Shown one piece after another: positions 43,425 through 54,364 of a stretch of 64,000 nucleotides of DNA. This DNA comes from Dendrophyllia cribrosa (taxonomy: Eukaryota > Cnidaria > Anthozoa > Scleractinia > Dendrophylliidae), in NCBI GenBank assembly GCA_024195265.1, contig JAJLRJ010000002.1, positions 20,751,070 to 20,815,069 of the forward strand, read 5' to 3'. The position numbers were made by a program, and so were the translations under genes. The notes below the pieces were generated by a model. It was not told where the DNA came from and ran no database searches. It saw only the letters and a program-made list of their open reading frames with translations. Each line of letters starts with the position of its first letter. Position 1 is the stretch's first letter.

Positions 43425-45008
43425 GGAGTCAAACGATTACTTCGAAGAGGCATGCAACACCACAACAGCACCAATGTAAGAATAACAGGAAAACCCCCGC
43501 GATGAATGTTTCAGATTCAAACGCTTACTTCCACGATGAATGTTTCAGAGTCAAACGCTTACTTCCAAGAGGCATGCAACACCCGCACAACAGCACCTAT
43601 GTAAGAATAACAGGAAAAACCCCCACGATGAATGTTTCAGAGTCAAACGCTTACTTCCAAGAGGCATGCAACACCACAACAGCACCTATGTAAGAACAAC
43701 AGGAAAACCCCCACGATGAATGTTTCAGAGTCAAACGCTTACTTCCAACAGACATGCAACACCCGCACAACAGCACCTATGTAAGAACAACAGGAAAGCC
43801 CCCCACGATGAATGTTTCAGAGTCAAACGCTTACTTCCAAGAGGCATGCAACACCCGCACAACAGCACCTATGTAAGAACAACAGGAAAAACCCCCACAA
43901 TGAATGTTTCACCACAATGTTTCAGAGTCAAACGATTATTTCGAAGAGGCATGCAATACCACAACAGCACCTATGTAAGAACAACAGGAAAACCCCCACG
44001 ATGAATGTTTCAGATTCAAACGCTTACTTCCTAAAGGTATGTAACACCACAACAGCACCTATGTAAGAACAACAGGAAAACCCCCCACGATGAATGTTTC
44101 AGAGTCAAACGCTTACTTCCAAGAGGCATGCAACACCCGCACAACAGCACCTATGTAAGAATAACAGGAAAAACCCCACGATGAATGTTTCAGAGTCAAA
44201 CGCTTACTTCCAAGAGGCATGCAACACCCGCACAACAGCACCTATGTAAGAACAACAGGAAAAACCCCCACGATGAATGTTTCACCACAATGTTTCAGAG
44301 TCAAACGATTATTTCGAAGAGGCATGCAATACCACAACAGCACCTATGTAAGAACAACAGGAAAAACCCCCACGATGAATGTTTCACCACAATGTTTCAG
44401 AGTCAAACGATTATTTCGAAGAGGCATGCAATACCACAACAGCACCTATGTAAGAACAACAGGAAAACCCCCACGATGAATGTTTCAGATTCAAACGCTT
44501 ACTTCCTAAAGGTATGCAACACCACAACAGCACCTATGTAAGAATAACAGGAAAACCTTCCCGATGAATGTTTCAGAGTCAAACGCTTACTTCCAAGAGG
44601 CATGCAACACCCGCACAACAGCACCAATGTAAGAATAACAGGAAAACCCCCCACGATGAATGTTTTAGAGTCAAACGCTTACTTCCAAGAGGCATGCAAC
44701 ACCCGCACAACAGCACCAATGCAAGAATAACAGGAAAACCCCCCACGATGAATGTTTTAGAGTCAAACGCTTACTTCCAAGAGGCATGCAACACCACAAC
44801 ATCACCTATGTAAGAACAACAGGAAAACCCCCCACGATGAATGTTTCAGATTCAAACGCTTACTTCCCAGAGGCATGCAACACCCGTACAACAGCACCTA
44901 TGTAAGAATAACAAGAAAACCCCCCACGATGAATGTTTCAGAGTCAAACAATTACTTCTGGCCTAGAGGCATGCAACACCACAACAGCACCAATGTAAGA
45001 ATAACATT
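43425..45008. repeat. ~92-bp tandem array, duplicate copy
   Basis: About 17 units of the repeat described at 1-400 and 958-1650, uninterrupted. The variant with TTTCACCACAATG occurs three times here at roughly two-unit spacing. All open frames in it are repeat artefacts. Confidence 0.92.
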
Positions 45009-45099
45009 TTTGTTAACGTCACGATAATTAATCAAAGGCTCCTAAGAGCCAACTAGTGAATAAGAAACGCTAACGCGTAACGCAATATTGCGGTAAGCC

Positions 45100-45252
45100 A
45101 AAAAAAAAAAAAAAAAGTACATCACTTTCATAATGTCCAGTCCGAAGAAGAAAGAAAAAAGAGAAGAAGAAGAAAAAGAATGTCCTAAACTGGACTTGAA
45201 CCCTCGCCTCCCGACTCCAATTCCCGACACTAAACCACACGACCACCGAGGA
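45100..45252 (-). repeat. tRNA-derived SINE (copy 2)
   Basis: Same tRNA-like head and pyrimidine/T-rich tail as 1740-1892, with a few substitutions. Confidence 0.6.
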
Positions 45253-46042
45253 ACACATGCTTAGCAGAGATTAAATTTTATTATTTTAAAGTAGATACGC
45301 ATCAAAACGCGTGTCACGATGGAAAGCATTACGTCACTAAGTTTACAGCTGATGGAAGGAGTGAATATAAGCCACCGTGACCGATAGCCCGTTCATTACG
45401 CATGCGCTTATCTCCGGTTAAAAACGAAACGAAAACAAACGACAATACCCGAGCTCCGAGGCCTGCGCGAGGTCATTACTTTTATGAACAACAAACAAAC
45501 CAACGAGTTGCTGTGCAATTTTGCTCATTAGTGACAGTAGTTATTGTCTAAATCCCGTAAGGATTGTGCAAGCATTTTAATCATTGTAATGTGAAAAGTC
45601 AAACTAAATTTCAATTTTTCTTACCGGTACAATTAGTATAGCGTTTGTTAGAATTGATCTATTATCGCCTAGATGAAGCGCTGTAATGCGCTGTGAAGCG
45701 CCGTTTGTGATATTCTGTACTGGCCAAGCAGGATTACTTTTTACAACAAGATGTGGATAAAGTTCTCAATTTATCACAGAATAAGAAAAGGAAACTCGCA
45801 AGAGGATGCAATCTTGGACAAAATGCGAGGAAGTGAAGTGAAATTTAGTACACTTTTGAAACGTTTGAATTCTTGATAACATTAAGGGTAAAAAGTTCCT
45901 TGACAGTCAGTAGCAGTAATAATCAGGAGTTTGGGCATGTGGGCTTTGGATAAAAAATAGGAAATTAACCGTCGATAATTTGAATTTCACGTTCAATGTA
46001 ATGGAAAATACTGAGTATTTGCCTTGTAGTGAAGGTTTATGA

Positions 46043-46197
46043 GTGAAATTTGTGATCCTCGCAGTGTGCTCAGTATCAACTTAAGCGGTTGAATAAGCAA
46101 CCTGAAAAAATTCAGGCTTGAACGGGATTCGAACCCATGACCTTGCGATAAGTTGCTGCTTAAGTTAAAAGCACACTGCGAGGATCACAAATTTCAC
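46043..46197. mobile_element. TIR element with tRNA-like core (copy 2)
   Basis: Same 28-bp TIRs and minus-strand B-box GGGTTCGAATCCC as 2685-2839. No difference noticed. Confidence 0.75.
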
Positions 46198-48846
46198 CGT
46201 CATGTTTATCCACAGTTCACAAATATAATTTTCATAATTCATATTCATATATATCCACTACCATCGGGTATATTAGCCAGGAACTGTCTTTAAAAACTGT
46301 CGAGTTATGCTCCATAAAAAGGCGACACCGTCATCTTTCCTCTGTGTTTCATTTGAGGCCAGAGAACTTGGCTTCTTTTCCATTTTACAGGAGCGAAGGA
46401 AAACCCGGCCTAAGGATTTGGGGTAAAATTTAAGAAGCATACACTGCATGAAGCTTGAAGCAACCAGCAGTATTTAATATTCCACCCCGAATGGAACGTC
46501 CGCCGCGCAGGCAGAGATCTCCGCTGTTAAGCTAAGCCTGTATATATATAATAATAACAATAATAGTATGTTATATCAGATCACAAGGTATCAAACTTAG
46601 TCATATCTCCACAGTCAATACACTTTCAGACTTGGGGAGCTTTCTATTGACCAAACTGTCCGAGATTTTCGGTCAGAAATTCAATGAAACGTTTTGAGCT
46701 TTTCCGCTATAATGGAATTTCTGGAGTTATTAAATTTTTGTGTTCATTTACGATTTGTCTTGGGCCTAGTCACCAGTATGTGAAAGGCTGAAAGCTCGTG
46801 AAAAATGGCGACAGAAGCTTAACAATGTTCATCTCCTGGATATTTTTGTACTAATGTCGAAATTTTTCTACATCACTCATGCTCTAGAGCTTCTACTTGC
46901 GACGGTCGCGGTAAGATCAACTGCGTTTTGTTAAAAAGCCGTGACTCTGACATTCAACAAGTCCGCCATTTTGATATGTCACACCAGACCCGGCATGCCC
47001 GTGGAAACACAGCACGTGATTTCGAAGCATTCCTTATCCGTTCCATTCGACTAGCGAAAATTCCGAAAATTCGAACCGAAAATTTTGGCTGAATGGAAAG
47101 CGCCCTTGGTACCCTGCAATGTAACGCTACTCAGGCATGGGCACTAGAGCGATTTTCATTTGAGTTCCGTAACCAAAATCAAAGTAATTACTTTGACCAA
47201 TCACAACAGAGGCAGACAGTCCAACGAATCAATCAGAACGCGAAGCAATGCATGTCGCAGGCACAAAGCGCGAGAAAAAGCGTGGAGCAATTCACGAATG
47301 GTTTTGGTTTAATTTACTTCTGATTGGTTAACTTGAGATATTTTACAAAGCGTAGTTATGCAAGACCAAACCAATAGTGAAATTATTTTTGATACTCAAT
47401 TGAAAACCGGTCTAATGTGAAAAGAACAATTTCACAGTGACGATACACTAAATCACGTCATGGACATTTCCTCCAAGACAGTGCAGTACTCGGACACCGT
47501 ACCATGACGCGGTCACTAGACCGGCTGCAAGCGCTTTCTTGGATGCCCAAATTAAATCGTGCATCAGGCTCTCGTTGAACTTCATGTTCAATGACATTGT
47601 GCTTTTAATGTTTATGTCTTACACGCCTAGTACGTAGTTCCACTTTAAACTAGAATAATGCTTATAAGTGTTGTAAATGTTATAATACTGCAGCCTAGTA
47701 CCTAGGCGTTCTCTCTTTTTCGTTAAACTCGCGAAGCCCTCAAACCGGGGTCTCTATGTCCGTGCGAAGCCTTATTCGGTAACGTCACCGTTAAACTGAA
47801 GCTGAAGCTGTCCAGACTCGAGCCGAGAACGCCAAGGGGATAGGCTGATAATAGTGTATAGGTGCAAGTGTAATTCACTACTTTTGTTACTCATTAATAA
47901 CACTGTAATCATACAATATATAGCTCAGTCCATAAACTCGCAAAAAAAGACTCGACCAATATTTCCCAATACGGACCGAACAAGCTGGTTCAATAAAGTT
48001 TTTGTTATAATTTCTGATTAATGCAACTATTCTCTGCTAACGCGCGCGCGCCAAAGAAGAATATTCTTGCATTTTTCAAGCCACTTTGCGAAACGTTTAA
48101 CCAAAATTGTCCGGAAAAATGTTTCTACTAAATAGTAAATAGTTTATTTTTTGTTCATTGTTCCATAAAAGGAATTCGGCGAAATGAGTTCATGAGCGGT
48201 CCATCTTAGCGGTCCGTATTGCAAAATTCAGACCGCTCAGGGAACCAATCAGAATGCTCCTTTTCACCGTGGACCAGTTTGCCATATAATAAAATGGAAT
48301 ACAATACAATAGAATAACTTTATTTTTTCACGATAAAAAATTAAAGCGATGCCGCTTGTGGTGTCGTGCTATTCATATCATGATCATGATTAGTCCTGAA
48401 AACGTACCACACAGACTTTCAAATACTTAAAAAGTTCTTAGGGTCACGATAGACCTCTCAAGTGTCCTCTAAAAATTTTTGGATAATCTTCACTACTCGT
48501 GGAGTTTAATCAGGCCCTGATCAGTGTACATGTAGTTTTTTGTCTCATTTTCTCTGCTCGTTCCCTTTGGGTCCGCTTACGTTAGTCAGTCTTAGTTAAA
48601 AGACCAATCGAGATTTGTTTACCTTGTGATCGAGCCGAAAAGGGCTCTTTAGTTTTTTCGTTTGTATGTACCAGTATATCTGTTTTACTTGTTTACTTAT
48701 ACAATTTATTAATACTAATGCTCGTGTGAAGGCTCGGCGGGTTCCACGCTTGGATTCCACTCTATCACGAAAGACCGTTCGCTTATCAGCGCAAATTTGG
48801 AAGGAGGTATGTATCCGTGTTTATTTCCTGTGACTTTGCTTGGTTC

Positions 48847-50654
48847 ATGGCGATCAATTTATCTTGCGTCACTTTAAACGTCAGAGGCTTACATAATGAG
48901 CGTAAAAGGAGGCAGGTTTTTAGATGGCTGCATGGGCGAAAGTTCCAAATCATCTTCCTCCAGGAGGTTTATAGTTCTCGAGATATAGAAAAAATATGGT
49001 CGGCCGAATGGGGCGGTAAAGCGGTGTTTTGTCACGGCACAAAGCATAGTTGCGGTACTCTTGTCCTATTTCACCCATTGCTCGCCGTTGATTTGGAACA
49101 TGTTGAGGTCGGCAAGAGGGGCAGAGAAATTATTCTGTGCGCTAAAATCGATGACTACAGATTCACTTTTATCAATGTTTATGCCCCAAACGATATCAAA
49201 ACGCAAGTGGAATTTTTTGAATCTTTAAAACTGCGTGTACGAAAATTCGCCGATGAAAACATTATTATTGGTGGCGATCTGAATTGTTGCCTAACACCCA
49301 AGGATAAAAAGGGGGGCCGACCCACTGAACAAAGGAAACAATTAATAGATTCCATTCTTAGCCTAACGAATTCTTTCAATTTAGTTGATCTGTGGAGAAA
49401 ATTTCATCTTAATGAGACACTTTTCACCTGGCATCACCAATCATCAACTATTCAGTGTAGGCTTGATTACTGGCTGGTGTCAAAACATTTACTTCCACAC
49501 GTAAAAGAATGCAACATCATTCTCGTTTCGTTCTCCGACCACTCGGCCGTCTCGTTTAACATCCAGTCCGATGATTTCATAAAAAGGGACCAGGATTTTT
49601 CAAATTCAATAACTCACTCCTTGTTGATCAGTGCTTCGTCAAAGGTTTGAGCGAAAAAATTCCCGAGTACAAACAAAAATACAACTATTTAGAGGATAAA
49701 AGACTTTATTGGGACATGCTGAAAATGGAAATAAGAAGCTTTACAATTTACTATTGCAGACAAAATGCAAAGACGAAGAAAGCTGAAGAAGCAGTGCTGC
49801 AGCAAAAGCTGTCCTCACTTCACAAGCTTATGTGTGAAAACCCTACGCATGAGACTATTGCAAACTATTACGAGGTCAAAATGAAACTAGAGCAGATTTC
49901 ATTGCACAAAACAGAGGGCGCAATGATTCGGAGTAAGGCTAGGTGGTGCGAACAGGGGGAACGTAGTACCCGCTATTTTTTTTAATCTCGAGAAACGGAA
50001 TCATTCCAATAAGTATATCACAAAACTAAGAGTTGAAAACCGCACTTTGACTTCCCCCGATGAAATCTTAAATGAAGAGTACAGATACTATAAAAGGCTC
50101 TACACGTCTTCTCGTACAGACCCAAATGATCCTCGTTTTGACGTGTTTTTCGACAGTTCAACCCTTCCAAAACTGTCTCCACCTCAAGCCGACAGTTGTG
50201 ACGGTTTTTTAACAAAAGAGGAATGTTATGTCTCACTTAAAAGTTTTTCCAAAGGCAAGTCTCCCGGTACGGATGGCTTAACTGCGGAATTTTATCTTTC
50301 CTTTTGGCAGTTATTAGGGCAAGAATTAGTTGACAGCTTTCTGAATTATGCGTTTGAGAAGGGTGAAATGTCAATTTCGCAAAAGAGAGGTATCATCATT
50401 CTAATTCCAAAGAAAGACAAAAACTGGACTCTTTTGGACAATTGGAGGCCTATCTCGCTTCTGAACACAGACTATAAAGTTGCCACTAAGGCAATCGCAG
50501 CTAGAATTGCGAAGGTGCTACCCAGCCTTATACACGAGGACCAGACGGGATATATCAAAGGCCGCTTTATTGGTCAAAACATACGTTTAATAGCAGACAT
50601 TATAGAGTGCACAAAAACGCTAGATAATCCAGGTATGGCGTTGTTTTTGGACTT
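48847..50654 (+). pseudogene. LINE copy 2: endonuclease and RT N-terminus, truncated
   Basis: Endonuclease 48847-49585 has intact motifs as in copy 1, then the shared frame shift. The linker runs to 49985, where an extra T after CGCTATTT breaks the frame. It resumes at 50047 (LTSPDEILNEEYRYYKRL), now continuous over the site where copy 1 carries the recombinase element, which proves that insertion was secondary. RT continues through IILIPKKDKN and DQTGYIKGR and breaks off at 50654, just after the motif A Asp (LFLDF). Foreign sequence follows. Confidence 0.88.
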
Positions 50655-50657
50655 TTT

Positions 50658-50688
50658 GGATATTTTCCCTGAAGTCAAGGGAAAATAT
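50658..50688. terminator. Hairpin at the left edge of the virus-like fragment
   Basis: ATATTTTCCCT and AGGGAAAATAT pair with 11-bp arms around GAAGTCA. By analogy with the hairpin at 51358-51382 it probably marked the 3' end of a gene now lost to the left. Confidence 0.55.
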
Positions 50689-50726
50689 TTTTTTCCAAAA
50701 AACTTTTTTTTATTTTTCCATATAAA

Positions 50727-51357
50727 ATGAATCTGGAAAAACTAAAAGCTGAAGAAATCACAACCGACGAACCTAAATTGAAAAAAAACAACTCATCCTT
50801 TTGTTGAAATTCCTCTCCAGTTCAATAAGAAACCAATCACATTCCAAATCATGAATTGCATTTTCAAAATCTTCAAGAATGAAAACGGATATTCACTGGC
50901 AATCAATCTCGATCAATCTCCTCCTGAAATCAAGAAAAAGTTTCAGGAAATCGAAGAACAAATCAGAAAGTTAGCAATGGAAAACAAAGATCAAGTTCAA
51001 AAACTTAACCCAAAATTCGCAAAGTTTTCAGCCTCCGATTTCAACCTGATCAAAGAAGATAAATCAGAAATGAAAAAAGTCTGGGGAAAGCTGTGGACAG
51101 ACAAAAATGGAAACATCTCTGTTAAATTCTTGAAATTGGAAAAACCAGAAGGAGAATCAAAAAGAAAGCCAATCCCTTTTGATCCCCATGAACACATTGG
51201 AGAAAAACTGACAGGGCATGTTGATTTCCACATGTTTCGGATCTTTTGTGGGACTTGCCAAAGTTTGACAAACTCAATCAATTCATGCCTCGTCACAAAA
51301 TTTAATGGAAGCACTTCCGCTTTTGATGATTATGAAGATGTAGAAGATGAATTTTAA
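50727..51357 (+). pseudogene. Virus-like gene A, unknown function, one frameshift
   Basis: Starts MNLEKLKAEEITTDEPK right after TATATAAA-like text. An 8-A run near 50780 shifts the frame; after it the protein continues THPFVEIPLQFNKKP, MNCIFKIFKNENGYS and on to VEDEF at 51357. The total is about 209 residues. The body is charged with a central VWGKLWTDKNGNISVKF stretch and an acidic C-terminus. I do not recognise the family. An accessory replication role is possible from its position but unsupported. Confidence 0.55.
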
Positions 51358-51382
51358 ATTTCCATTCCCTGGGAATGAAAAT
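51358..51382. terminator. Hairpin between convergent genes A and B
   Basis: CATTCCC-T-GGGAATG plus flanking ATTTC/GAAAAT fills the 25 bp between the stop of gene A (51357) and the stop of gene B (51383). It probably forms an RNA hairpin on both strands at transcript ends. Confidence 0.6.
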
Positions 51383-51553
51383 TCACGCCGAATAGAGCCA
51401 TTTCACCATGAACTGCCTGTCTTTTTCATTTTTGACTGGGAGGAAACCAGTTGCCATATCAACAGCTTTTTGAAAGTTTCTTTCTGCTTGACATGCTTTC
51501 TTCCATTCTTCTTCGCTCAGCTTCGCTTTGCTTCGCTTAACTTCTTTATCCAT
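51383..51553 (-). CDS. Virus-like gene B, 56-residue basic protein
   Basis: Intact ATG-to-stop frame, MDKEVKRSKAKLSEEEW... ending MVKWLYSA. It is too short to stand out but exactly fills the space up to the hairpin. Predicted helical, with a basic N-terminus. Family not recognised. It lies downstream of gene C on the same strand with a 118-bp gap. Confidence 0.5.
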   Translation of the reverse strand: MDKEVKRSKAKLSEEEWKKACQAERNFQKAVDMATGFLPVKNEKDRQFMVKWLYSA

Positions 51554-51671
51554 TTTTCATGGGATTGAGAAATTTATGATGATGGGTTTTGCTGTTAAAC
51601 AATTTTTTTTCTCTGTGTTTCTCTTTGTTTTTTTAACCACCATATCCAAATAATCACTTCTCTTTTTTGCT

Positions 51672-52031
51672 TCAAAAAGCTTTTTCTATTTCAGGAGAAA
51701 GCCAATCAATTGTGTGAGAGATTTCGTCTTTGTCGATAAAATGTTTTTTCTTTCTTCCGACTTGGTTGAGGAATGTTGTTGGGGAAAGACCAAATTTTTC
51801 TTGGATTTGTTCGAAAGATGTGAAATCTTCCCCATCAATGATGAAGATTCTTTCATCTTTTTCCTCCTGGATGAAGAAAACTTTTTTATCTGGCCGTCTT
51901 TGATATTTCGTTCTCGATGCTTTCAGAGCTGCATATATTATTCGAGAATCAAGGCCTGTTTGACGCGTGGCATCAGAAAATTAATGAAAAACGTTTTTCT
52001 CTTTTCCTTCTTCTTGAATTGAAAATCTCAT
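51672..52031 (-). pseudogene. Virus-like gene C, ~119 codons with one in-frame stop
   Basis: Starts MRFSIQEEGKEKN after TATATAAA. A TAA at codon 17 interrupts an otherwise clean frame: FIIDGEDFTSFEQIQEKFG, then FIDKDEISHTIDWLSPEIEK, to a TGA at 51672. A single base change explains the stop. The text is lysine/glutamate-rich; the family is not recognised. The plus-strand frame opposite (51714-52022) is its shadow. Confidence 0.55.
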
Positions 52032-52060
52032 TTTATATAGAAAATTTTTTTTTATATAAA
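52032..52060. promoter_or_regulatory. 29-bp divergent promoter between gene C and polymerase
   Basis: Both start codons (ATG at 52061 on plus, 52031 on minus) are preceded directly by TATATAAA-type text in inverted orientation around an A/T run. The gene A start at 50727 has the same TATAAA-ATG context. This compact start-proximal motif looks like a viral-type promoter. Confidence 0.55.
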
Positions 52061-53955
52061 ATGGTGACTTTGAAAGAATTGAAATCACTCGCAAGAGCAA
52101 AAGGTTTGCGAGGTTGGTCCCGATTGAAAAAAGATGATTTGATAATATTTTTAGAAACCCATCTTTTAGGAGGCAGCATGCAGAAAAACAATCCCTTGGA
52201 TTTGAAAAATGAAAAAATTGATGTGCCTATTTTAGTTCCGGAAAAAAGAAAAATTCAGAAATCCAACATTTCCTCCATGTTTGCGAAAACGGTTGAAACA
52301 TTCACAGATTGGGTTGATTGGCTGAAAAATCCCATTTGGGAGGGAGCAGACTCCCTTTGGAAGAAAGTGAACCCTAAATTGAAGGCGTTAAAGGAAAAGA
52401 TTTCGAAATTGTGGGAAAATGAATTTGTTATTGAAGAAGGAAGATCAGCTTTGAGGGAGTTTGTGAAGCAATTCACTGTGAAGGGAAAAGATGGAATTCT
52501 CCCCGATGAATTTTTTGAAAGAGTGAAGGGGAAAGTGGTGAATCTTTTGGAGAAAAACAAAGGAATGAAAGTCAAAATGATTTTGACTTGCTTAATGAGC
52601 CGAACTGATTTGAGAACGGGGGAAGTTGTGGAAGAAGATGCTGGTTTTCATTCCCGGATTGAAGAAGTGAATTTAGAAGGAACAAACAGAGAGTGGATGT
52701 TTGATGAAATGGTTGAAAGAATGCTTGAGAACTTGGCGAATTTCCAAAGGAGGGGAAGTAACTGGAGATTTGAAAGAGTGATGGAATTGGAGATTCATTT
52801 GGTGAAATTTCAACCATTGGGTGGAAGCAGCTGGATTCCTCTTCCTTCCAGTTTGAAAAATAAAAAAGCAATTGTGAATTTGAAGAATGAGGATCAAAAA
52901 TGCTTCATATGGAGCGTGACAAGAGCAGTTTTCCCTGTGGAAAAGAATGCAGAAAGAATTTCAAGAGAGTTGAGAAAACAAGCGACAGAATTTGATTGGG
53001 AAGGAATTTCATTTCCAACTCCTTTGACAGACATTGGAAAGTTTGAAATACGAAACCTGGGATTGGCTGTGAATGTCTTTGGATTTGCTGATGGAGTTGT
53101 TTTTCCCCTGAGAATTTTAAAAGTGATGGGAAAGATGATTGACTTGTTGTGGATCCAGGAAAGACAATGGAAAATATTCGAAAGAGAGTTGATATTCAAC
53201 TTGTGAATTCAAGGAAGAACTTCTTGAAGTTGACCTCCAAATCAAGCTTTCATCATTGCTCCATCTTTGATGAGAATTTAGTTGCAATTCATATGAGACG
53301 CGTGAAAATGAAATTCGACAAGCCAGTTTATGTGGGAATGTCAATTTTGGATATTTCAAAGACCTTGATGTTTGATTTCCACTATGGATATGCAAAGAAA
53401 AAATGGGAAAAATGCCAGTTGTGTTTCACTGACACTGATTCCCTGCTTTATGAAATTGAAACGGAAGACTTTTTTGCAGACATTGCTGATGATGTTGATG
53501 CTTGGTTTGACACATCTGAATTCCCTCCCGATCATCCGTCAGGAATTGGGGGAAAAAACAAGAAAGTTTTGGGAATGATGAAAGACGAAGCTTGCGGTTC
53601 CATCATTGATGAGTTTGTTGGATTGAGATCAAAACTTTATTCCTACACTGTTCATGAAGGAAAGGGAACAAAGAAATGCAAAGGAGTGAAAAAAAATGTT
53701 GTGAAAAAGAAAATTTCCCATGAAGATTTCGTTCGGTGTTTGAAGAGTGAACAGAATCAAATGAGGAAGATGAACTGCATCAGGAGCTTTCAGCATGTTG
53801 TTTTTTCCCAGACAGTGAACAAGATTGCTTTGAGCGCAAACGATGACAAAAGATTCATACGCGCAGATGGAATTAGGACATTGGCATGGGGACATTGGAG
53901 GATAGATGATTTATTCCCCAATGAAGAAACAGAACCTGTTGAAGAAGAGCAGTAG
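52061..53955 (+). pseudogene. Family B DNA polymerase, internally deleted
   Basis: The real start is MVTLKELKSLARAKG (52061), a SAP/Rho-N-like N-terminus. At about residues 245-350 GGSSWIPLPSSLKNKKAIVN and FIWSVTRAVFPVEKNAERI follow, the N-terminal signature of protein-primed polymerases in Polinton/adintovirus-like elements. Near 53150 the frame runs out; in another frame GKTMENIRKRVDI follows. The exonuclease, motif A and most of motif B, several hundred residues, are absent. The C-terminal part keeps motif C (CFTDTDSLLYE), GMMKDEACGSIIDEFVGLRS, KKCKGVKKNVVKK and ALSANDDKRF. It ends at 53955, with the stop inside the terminal repeat. Non-functional. Confidence 0.8.
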
Positions 53956-54364
53956 AGGGTATTTGCGGATTTAGCAGAGGATATTTGCGGATTTTGGCAG
54001 AGGATATTTGCGGATTTTGGCAGAGGATTTCTGCGGATTCTGGCAGAGGACATTTGCGGATTCTGGCAGAGGATATTTGCGGATTCTGGCTCACTTTTCC
54101 TTTTACGCTATTTTTCGCGTTTTCTAATTGTCTTAATGATAACAGATAAAACTTGTGTGAGATCCAGCTCTTCTATTTTACCCTCAATCAATTTTACAAA
54201 TCTCTCCCCCACCCCGCAGAAACCTATTTAAAACAACAAGTAAATCACAGAAAGAACTGAACCAGACCTAACATAAATTTTATCTGTCATCATTAAGACA
54301 ATTAGAAAACGCGAAAATTAGCGTAAAAGGAAAAGTGAGCCAGAATCCGCAAATACCCTCTACT
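53951..54364. repeat. Terminal structure of the virus-like element
   Basis: Begins AGTAGAGGGTATTTGCGG (overlapping the polymerase stop) and ends with its inverse, CCGCAAATACCCTCTACT. Six 23-bp units (GATATTTGCGGATTCTGGCA-type) fill the left side. About 54074-54150 (GCTCACTTTTCCTTTTACGC...) is an inverted match of about 54275-54352. It could be a hairpin-forming terminus of the element or a ~414-bp TIR element inserted at its end. The AG...CT ends fit Polinton termini. Confidence 0.65.

Larger units (their letters stand above)
45009..48846. other. Duplicate of 1651-5733
   Basis: Contains the second SINE (tRNA head 45183-45252), the TIR/tRNA element at 46043-46197 and the MITE at about 47148-47415. 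Relative to copy 1 it lacks the ~355-bp segment at 3133-3487 and has an extra ~120 bp at 48414-48535. No gene. Confidence 0.8.
50655..54364. mobile_element. Fragment of a Polinton/adintovirus-like element
   Basis: A 3.7-kb A/T-rich segment unlike its surroundings, joined to LINE sequence on both sides. It carries four genes on both strands, including a protein-primed-type family B DNA polymerase of the kind found in Polinton-like and adintovirus-like elements. The right end is a terminal structure ending CCCTCTACT. The left end shows no such structure, so it is missing. No integrase, capsid or packaging gene is present in the fragment. Confidence 0.7.

Noticed and set aside
51714..52022. Plus-strand 102-codon frame in the virus-like fragment
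   Set aside because: Antisense shadow of gene C, which has the promoter-like start motif and convergent hairpin downstream.
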